In this document: in pieces, positions 59,651-64,000 of the stretch | How positions within the stretch are numbered: the stretch's first letter is position 1 | Layout of the letters: each line of letters opens with the position of its first letter | From: COE1 sp949066965 | GTDB taxonomy: Bacteria > Bacillota > Clostridia > Lachnospirales > Lachnospiraceae | Assembly: GCA_949066965.1 (NCBI GenBank) | Contig: CARTDA010000016.1 | Coordinates: 1 to 64,000, forward strand | Length of the DNA: 64,000 nt | Reading direction: 5' to 3' | The notes under the pieces: model-generated | What the model was told of the DNA's origin: nothing | What the model saw: only the letters and a program-made list of their open reading frames with translations | Databases searched by the model: none | Made by a program: the position numbers and the translations under genes

Positions 59651-60202
59651 TTATATTGTGTCCTGGGAATGTTCAAACAAGGCGCTAACTGATTTGAGAC
59701 AGCCTTCTGTAACGCCGCGAACCGGTCTGCCTTTCGCGTTATCGGCTAAATCCATCCGCGTAATCTGCCATGCGCCGGTTTCCTCCTCAATCTCAAGGAC
59801 AGCCATCGTCACTGGCAGCCGGAAACGTCTCGGTCCGCAGCTTCCCGGATTCAGATACCGCACACCGTCAGCCGTTGTCTCCTCATATTTGTGCGAATGA
59901 CCATAGATAACCAAATCAGTTCCTCCCAGATCCCTTTTTCTGTGTTTTATGTTGTGAACCATGTAAATGTGCAGTCCAAACAGCGTGAGCTCGAGTTCTT
60001 CCCCCATCTGTGCCGCCCAGCCCCTGTCATTGTTTCCGCGCACTGCATAGACCGGGGCTGCTGCCTTTAGCCCATCCAACACCTTCTGGTTGTCAAAATC
60101 CCCTCCGTGCAGTATCATCTCACAGGATTGTGCAATCGCACTGACTTCCGGGCGGAGCAGTCCATGCGTATCTGACAGAACGGCAATTTTATGTGTTTTC
60201 AT
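59651..60202 (-). CDS. YfcE/MJ0936-type metallophosphoesterase
   Basis: A 183-residue calcineurin-like phosphoesterase. The two-metal site is visible in IAVLSDTHGLL, ILHGGDFDNQ, AVRGNNDRGW, MVHNIKHR and VIYGHSHKYEE. Relatives hydrolyse phosphodiesters in vitro but the natural substrate is unknown. ATG 60202 follows GGAGGG by 6 bases. A TATAAT on the minus strand (60290-60295) is the probable -10, with a weak -35. Confidence 0.9.
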   Translation of the reverse strand: MKTHKIAVLSDTHGLLRPEVSAIAQSCEMILHGGDFDNQKVLDGLKAAAPVYAVRGNNDRGWAAQMGEELELTLFGLHIYMVHNIKHRKRDLGGTDLVIYGHSHKYEETTADGVRYLNPGSCGPRRFRLPVTMAVLEIEEETGAWQITRMDLADNAKGRPVRGVTEGCLKSVSALFEHSQDTI

Positions 60203-60331
60203 CCGAACCCTCCTTTCATGCCGTGATATTCCCATAAACTGCTGACTTTTATACAGTTTTCAAGTAATTCACTGTCTCCTTCCAGTATGATTATACTATA
60301 CCACAGAAAACGCAATCGTGTAATCTGCAGC

Positions 60332-62527
60332 TTAAAAAATCCTTAAAAATCCGTCAGATATTCCCTTCACTGCCACCCTCGTCCCCATGCGGCTCAGCAG
60401 TTCGTTTGTGATGCTCTGTGCCCGCTCTGCCACCGCCGGCGCCATGATTTGTGCATCACCGTCCCTGCCAATCAGTGTGGCGGTCATGCCAACATGGATG
60501 CCAGATAGCGCTGTGATGTCCACCGCAAGCTGATCCATACAGATTCTGCCGACAATCGGCGCCTGCTGCCCCTTGATGAGCACATACTGCCCTTTGCCTG
60601 ACAGGATTCTTGGAAAACCGTCCGCGTAACCGATGGACAGGATGGCAATGCGGCTGTCCCTGTCCGCCACAAAAGTCCTGCCGTAGCCGACACTTTCTCC
60701 CTCTTTTATGTTCCGAATGAGGACAATCTGCGCTTTCAGTGCAAGAACCGGTCTCAGATCAGGATGCAGCTTTGTCTGCGCATCTGCCGTGCTCAGTACC
60801 CCATACAGCGCAATGCCTGCCCTGACAAAACTGCACTTAAGCTCCGGATAATTCAGCAGGCCATAGCTGCTCTGGATATGGGTTTTCGGAATTTCTATGC
60901 CCTGCTTTTCCAGCCTGTCTATCACCTTGTAGAATCTCGCAATCTGCTGCCGGGTAAACAGGACATCCTCCTCGTCCGGACTGTCCGCCGCACACAGATG
61001 CGTGTAAATGCCATTGATGTTCAGATTTTTCATCGCAAAAACCCGCACAAGCTTCTGCATTTCCTTTACAACATTTTTTCCGGCATCGCCGTCCACAGAT
61101 ACCCAGAATCCCAGCCGGTGCATTCCAGTGTCCAATTTGATGTGCGCCCTGACCCGGACGCCCTGTGCATTCAGCCTGCACGCATAATCGTAATCAACCA
61201 GTGTCTGCGAAAGGTCATATTTGTGAAGCGCCCACGCCCGCTCAGGCGGCGTGTATCCCAGTATCAGAATTTCACCGCGAATGCCGAATCTGCGCAGTGC
61301 AATCCCCTCGTCGATTGTCGCTGCCGCAAACGCCCTGACGCCGATTCTGTCCAGGTGTGTCGCAATCGCATACATGCCATGTCCGTATGCCTCCGCCTTC
61401 ACGACTGCCATCAGCTCGCATCCCGGCGGCATTGCCTCGCGCAATACCGCTACATTGTGCGTCAGGTTGTCCAGATTAATTTCGATGTAAGCCCTGTCCG
61501 CGCCCTGAACAAGTCTTTTCGTTTTGCATCCGAACCGCTGCCAGAATGCCGCTGCTGCCACACTAAATGACACAGATGTCACAACCACGGCAAGGAAATG
61601 CACTGCGCTGTTCTCCACAAGAAGCGCCTGCAGATGAAGCACCTTTGCAGCCAGCCGTATAACCACAATCATCATCGGGTGAATCATATAGACAAGGAGT
61701 GAGACATCGCGCAGCCAGACATGGCGTTTTCCCCTGAAATACAGCAGGGCATGGAATAGAAAATACATACATGGCACCAGAGACAGATACATGCTGTCGT
61801 GGCGCTGTAATTGAAAATAACGCAAAATCAGCCCTTCTGCCAGCATGAGCAGCATCATGCATAAAAACATCGTCCACGCCGTCGCCTGCCGCAGACGCGT
61901 CCTGCTGTCCGCAATCCACCCGCCCAAAAGGAAAAAGACAGGCGCGAAGAAAATGCCGTTTCTGGTGTAATCCGACACCTGGAACCAAAGCGTATAAAAT
62001 TCACTGATTACAGGTATTTTTTCTATCAGCCCATAATAGCTGTCGCCAGACAGACCAATCAGATAGAGCGCTGCCGCCACAGCAAACGCCCTGTGAAAGC
62101 CAAGCCTGCGCACCAGACACCAGGCAAGCGCACCGCCGGTAATGGATGCTGGCAGATACCACAGGTGATACAGCGTCCCGTCAAACACAATGTCCTTTAT
62201 GATATTTGGCAGCAGGTTTTCCATTTTGAAATAACCATTATATAAATTTACTGGTATGTAGAGCGCGATTGCCACAGCATAAATCTGCGCTGTCTTTTTC
62301 ACAAAGGTGCTTAATTTGTCTGCTTTGAAACTGTATCTGGAAATCAGAAAAAAACCGGATGTCATAAAAAAGAACGGAACTGCCATGCGGGCAATCACGC
62401 GTGTCAGGATGAAATCCCCCCATTCGCTGTATGTGCCAAGCGGCGATGTGTGAATCGCAATGATAAGCAGCGCCGCAATCATCCGAAAAGAATCGATTCC
62501 TGTGTAGCTTTTGTCTGATGTCTTCAT
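60332..62527 (-). CDS. vanT: VanT-type membrane serine/alanine racemase
   Basis: A 731-residue fusion. The first 340 or so residues form an acyltransferase-3-like membrane domain with about ten helices (SYTGIDSFRMIAALLIIAIH at the start). The rest is a PLP-dependent alanine racemase-fold enzyme with AVVKAEAYGHGMY (PLP Lys) and SIGYADGFPR and RICMDQLAVD near the end. This architecture is that of VanT, which takes up L-Ser and racemises it to D-Ser for the D-Ala-D-Ser peptidoglycan pathway. It follows vanXY by 51 bases. AGAGG precedes the ATG. Confidence 0.93.
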   Translation of the reverse strand: MKTSDKSYTGIDSFRMIAALLIIAIHTSPLGTYSEWGDFILTRVIARMAVPFFFMTSGFFLISRYSFKADKLSTFVKKTAQIYAVAIALYIPVNLYNGYFKMENLLPNIIKDIVFDGTLYHLWYLPASITGGALAWCLVRRLGFHRAFAVAAALYLIGLSGDSYYGLIEKIPVISEFYTLWFQVSDYTRNGIFFAPVFFLLGGWIADSRTRLRQATAWTMFLCMMLLMLAEGLILRYFQLQRHDSMYLSLVPCMYFLFHALLYFRGKRHVWLRDVSLLVYMIHPMMIVVIRLAAKVLHLQALLVENSAVHFLAVVVTSVSFSVAAAAFWQRFGCKTKRLVQGADRAYIEINLDNLTHNVAVLREAMPPGCELMAVVKAEAYGHGMYAIATHLDRIGVRAFAAATIDEGIALRRFGIRGEILILGYTPPERAWALHKYDLSQTLVDYDYACRLNAQGVRVRAHIKLDTGMHRLGFWVSVDGDAGKNVVKEMQKLVRVFAMKNLNINGIYTHLCAADSPDEEDVLFTRQQIARFYKVIDRLEKQGIEIPKTHIQSSYGLLNYPELKCSFVRAGIALYGVLSTADAQTKLHPDLRPVLALKAQIVLIRNIKEGESVGYGRTFVADRDSRIAILSIGYADGFPRILSGKGQYVLIKGQQAPIVGRICMDQLAVDITALSGIHVGMTATLIGRDGDAQIMAPAVAERAQSITNELLSRMGTRVAVKGISDGFLRIF

Positions 62528-62578
62528 TTTTGCCCTCTTTCTGACGGATTCTAAACCTTTCTATTTCTGACATATATG

Positions 62579-63358
62579 TCAACTACAAATCTGGGTCACA
62601 ATAAACCCGTCACAATTATTTCCCGATATCCGGTACTGTCCTGCTTCATCAATCACAAGCTCTGCCGCCTGCCCCATATCCGCGCCATCTGCCCTGACAA
62701 AAGAAACCGCATACCGCTCACCCTGTTTTGTTTCAGTGATATACGGATTCTCGCCATAACGGTAATCTTTTACGAAAACAATATACTCCTCAAGCACAAT
62801 GCCCATCCGAGTCATGATCGCCGCGTGCGGCGTCCCCACATATCGAAAATGCCACGGTTCATGCCCAATCCTTGTGACGGACTGCTTATGCTTTTGATAA
62901 CGCTCCACAAAACCGTGCGCTGCTGCCCTTTCGCGGAATTTCTGACAGATTCCCTCATATGGAAAATAAGGACGGATAAAGTCAATCTCCGGCTGTTTCA
63001 GCGCAAGGTCTATGGCAAGCCCTGTCTGATGCTCGCTGTGTCCGGGGACGGCGACATAGTTCCTTGTAAATTCCAGGTCGTTTTCCGCAAGCGAGTCGTC
63101 CCATATTTTCTGCTGCTCCTCCATGGAACGCCACGCGCTCACAGGCACAATCTGACCGGAGCCGCCAACTTCCTGCAGCAGCTTTTTCAGTGCGTCTGCC
63201 GCTGTTCTTTCATATAATATATCTGCTCCCTGCCACACCCCGACAGCGCACAAATCGGAGTGCAGTTCCCGATATTGATGTGCATGATTCACTAAAATCA
63301 AATCACCACGATAAATATCTTCTGTCTTCAATACCATTGTTTTCATATGAATAACCAT
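62579..63358 (-). CDS. vanXY: VanXY-type D,D-dipeptidase/D,D-carboxypeptidase
   Basis: A 259-residue M15B zinc peptidase without a signal peptide. GHSEHQTGLAIDLA holds the His and Asp ligands and GHEPWHFRYVG the catalytic Glu and third His. Cytoplasmic VanXY enzymes remove D-Ala-D-Ala and the terminal D-Ala of precursors, so that only D-Ser ends remain. The C-terminal 55 or so residues extend past the catalytic domain. The start could be ATG 63358 or ATG 63346; the AAAGGGG is close to the first and far from the second. Confidence 0.88.
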   Translation of the reverse strand: MVIHMKTMVLKTEDIYRGDLILVNHAHQYRELHSDLCAVGVWQGADILYERTAADALKKLLQEVGGSGQIVPVSAWRSMEEQQKIWDDSLAENDLEFTRNYVAVPGHSEHQTGLAIDLALKQPEIDFIRPYFPYEGICQKFRERAAAHGFVERYQKHKQSVTRIGHEPWHFRYVGTPHAAIMTRMGIVLEEYIVFVKDYRYGENPYITETKQGERYAVSFVRADGADMGQAAELVIDEAGQYRISGNNCDGFIVTQICS

Positions 63359-63383
63359 GCCCCTTTCTCATACTAATCAGTAC

Positions 63384-63412
63384 GGAGAATGCCCGTATTT
63401 TGGGCATTCTCC
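63384..63412. repeat. GGAGAATGCCC hairpin in the vanG-vanXY gap
   Basis: GGAGAATGCCC (63384-63394) pairs perfectly with GGGCATTCTCC (63402-63412). No T run follows on the minus strand. Confidence 0.7.
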
Positions 63413-63413
63413 T

Positions 63414-63495
63414 GTGTGAGACATAGAACTTCTCCGCGAAACAGCCATTGCTGTGAGTGGAAATTGCTGAAAGCAATTAGAAGTTCTTCTCACAC
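63414..63495. repeat. Cloverleaf-like inverted repeat in the vanG-vanXY gap
   Basis: An outer stem GTGTGAG (63414-63420)/CTCACAC (63489-63495) continues as AGAACTTCT (63425-63433)/AGAAGTTCT (63479-63487). It encloses two smaller hairpins, ACAGC/GCTGT (63441-63454) and AATTGCT/AGCAATT (63462-63478). The outer arm includes the vanG stop codon. Confidence 0.7.
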
Positions 63496-64000
63496 TAATG
63501 CCTGACTAATAATCCTGTCCACTATCTCGGCAAAGCCGTAGCCTGCTGCCCGCATCATGCCCGGATAACGGCTGTGCTGTGTAAATCCCGGTATCGTGTT
63601 GACCTCGTTGAATACAACCTCTCCCTCCGGGGTCAGGAACATGTCCACCCGCGCAAAACCATCACAGTCCAGCGCGCGGTATATCCGCTTTGCCGCTTCT
63701 TTGATCTCCTGTGCCTTCTCTGCCGGAATCCTTGCCGGTACATGTATCGCCGAGGTCTTGAGCGTATACTTTTCTGTATAATCAAAAAACCCGTTAGCAC
63801 ATGCCGCGGTGTCAAGCTCAATCTCGTCAACCTCCCCGACAATCAACTGACCACGTCCGCACACCGAGCACCCCACCTCAAATCCGTCTATTGTCTCCTC
63901 TAAAATGACACGATTGTCATAATTGAATGCATGGGCGATGGCAGGTGCAAGCTGTTCCATTTCCACAACCTTTGCCACGCCAAAGGAAGATCCCGCCTTT
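63490..64000 (-). CDS. vanG: VanG-type D-alanine--D-serine ligase (3' part; 5' end outside the window)
   Basis: The last 170 or so residues of a D-Ala:D-X ligase (ATP-grasp). The frame stays open to the window edge with KAGSSFGVAKV, the Ser-rich loop of the family; the GTG at 63978 is internal, not a start. DGFEVGCSVCG, YTEKYTLKTSAIHVPARI and VVFNEVNTIPGFT are typical of the VanC/E/G ligases that make D-Ala-D-Ser. It leads the order vanG-vanXY-vanT. vanR/vanS would lie beyond the window. Confidence 0.9.
   Translation of the reverse strand, partial: KAGSSFGVAKVVEMEQLAPAIAHAFNYDNRVILEETIDGFEVGCSVCGRGQLIVGEVDEIELDTAACANGFFDYTEKYTLKTSAIHVPARIPAEKAQEIKEAAKRIYRALDCDGFARVDMFLTPEGEVVFNEVNTIPGFTQHSRYPGMMRAAGYGFAEIVDRIISQALV

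Noticed and set aside
1..64000. Prophage, integrase, insertion sequence or origin of replication
   Set aside because: No integrase, transposase with catalytic triad, phage structural gene or DnaA-box cluster was found; only Rpn-like nuclease genes hint at mobility.

Overview
The window reads as chromosome of an anaerobic gut Firmicute, most likely a Lachnospiraceae-type Clostridium relative. The main pointers are a class III (anaerobic) ribonucleotide reductase with no aerobic enzyme nearby, a VanG-type D-Ala-D-Ser cluster, several LacI-family sugar regulators, an M56/BlaI pair, PD-(D/E)XK putative transposase proteins, and sigma-A promoters with AGGAGG-type ribosome sites. This is inference from gene content; no rRNA or species marker is present. 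Almost all genes lie on the minus strand and are tightly packed. I see no complete insertion sequence, prophage or CRISPR array.

Layout. 0-2 kb: a Rpn-like nuclease gene with the decayed end of a second copy, a small conserved protein and tRNA-Trp. 2-4 kb: a BlaI-type repressor and M56 metalloprotease behind two palindromic operators. 4-10.4 kb: M18 aminopeptidase, radA, an unassigned protein, clpC and a GntR regulator. 10.5-15.7 kb: purE-purM-purN-purD followed by an SH3-domain membrane protein. 15.8-23.9 kb: M29 aminopeptidase, two small membrane proteins, pyrE, pyrF, nrdD (with tandem NrdR boxes) and a TPR lipoprotein. 24-26.6 kb: membrane-anchored GH5 glycanase and a GT2 glycosyltransferase. 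26.7-32.8 kb: a maltose/maltodextrin operon (binding protein, two permeases, 4-alpha-glucanotransferase, LacI regulator). 33-41.8 kb: a signalling and cell-surface operon (CHASE2 adenylate cyclase, TIM-barrel protein, GAF-HD-GYP protein, FecR protein, repeat surface protein, UDP-glucose dehydrogenase). 41.9-44.8 kb: a nuclease-helicase and an HPr-like protein without the phosphocarrier histidine. 45.1-47.1 kb: an AT-rich two-gene ATPase plus TOPRIM-like module that looks like an anti-phage system. 47.2-53.5 kb: glycogen phosphorylase, its LacI regulator, a CheY protein and a GlgX-type debranching enzyme. 53.8-59.6 kb: uronate catabolism (kduI, lacI, uxaC) and a GH2 glycosidase. 59.7-64 kb: a metallophosphoesterase and the vanG-vanXY-vanT cluster, with vanG running off the window.

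How it fits together: the carbohydrate genes form a starch/glycogen set (binding-protein transport, MalQ, GlgP, GlgX) with local LacI regulators, and a uronic-acid set controlled by its own LacI protein. I could place candidate operators for each regulator next to good promoters.

The least explained signals are (i) a family of roughly 80-95 bp intergenic elements made of two hairpins, with a conserved unpaired ATATTTCCT beside an inner stem and outer arms that differ in sequence but still pair; (ii) the ATPase/TOPRIM pair; and (iii) the adenylate cyclase/HD-GYP/FecR surface operon.
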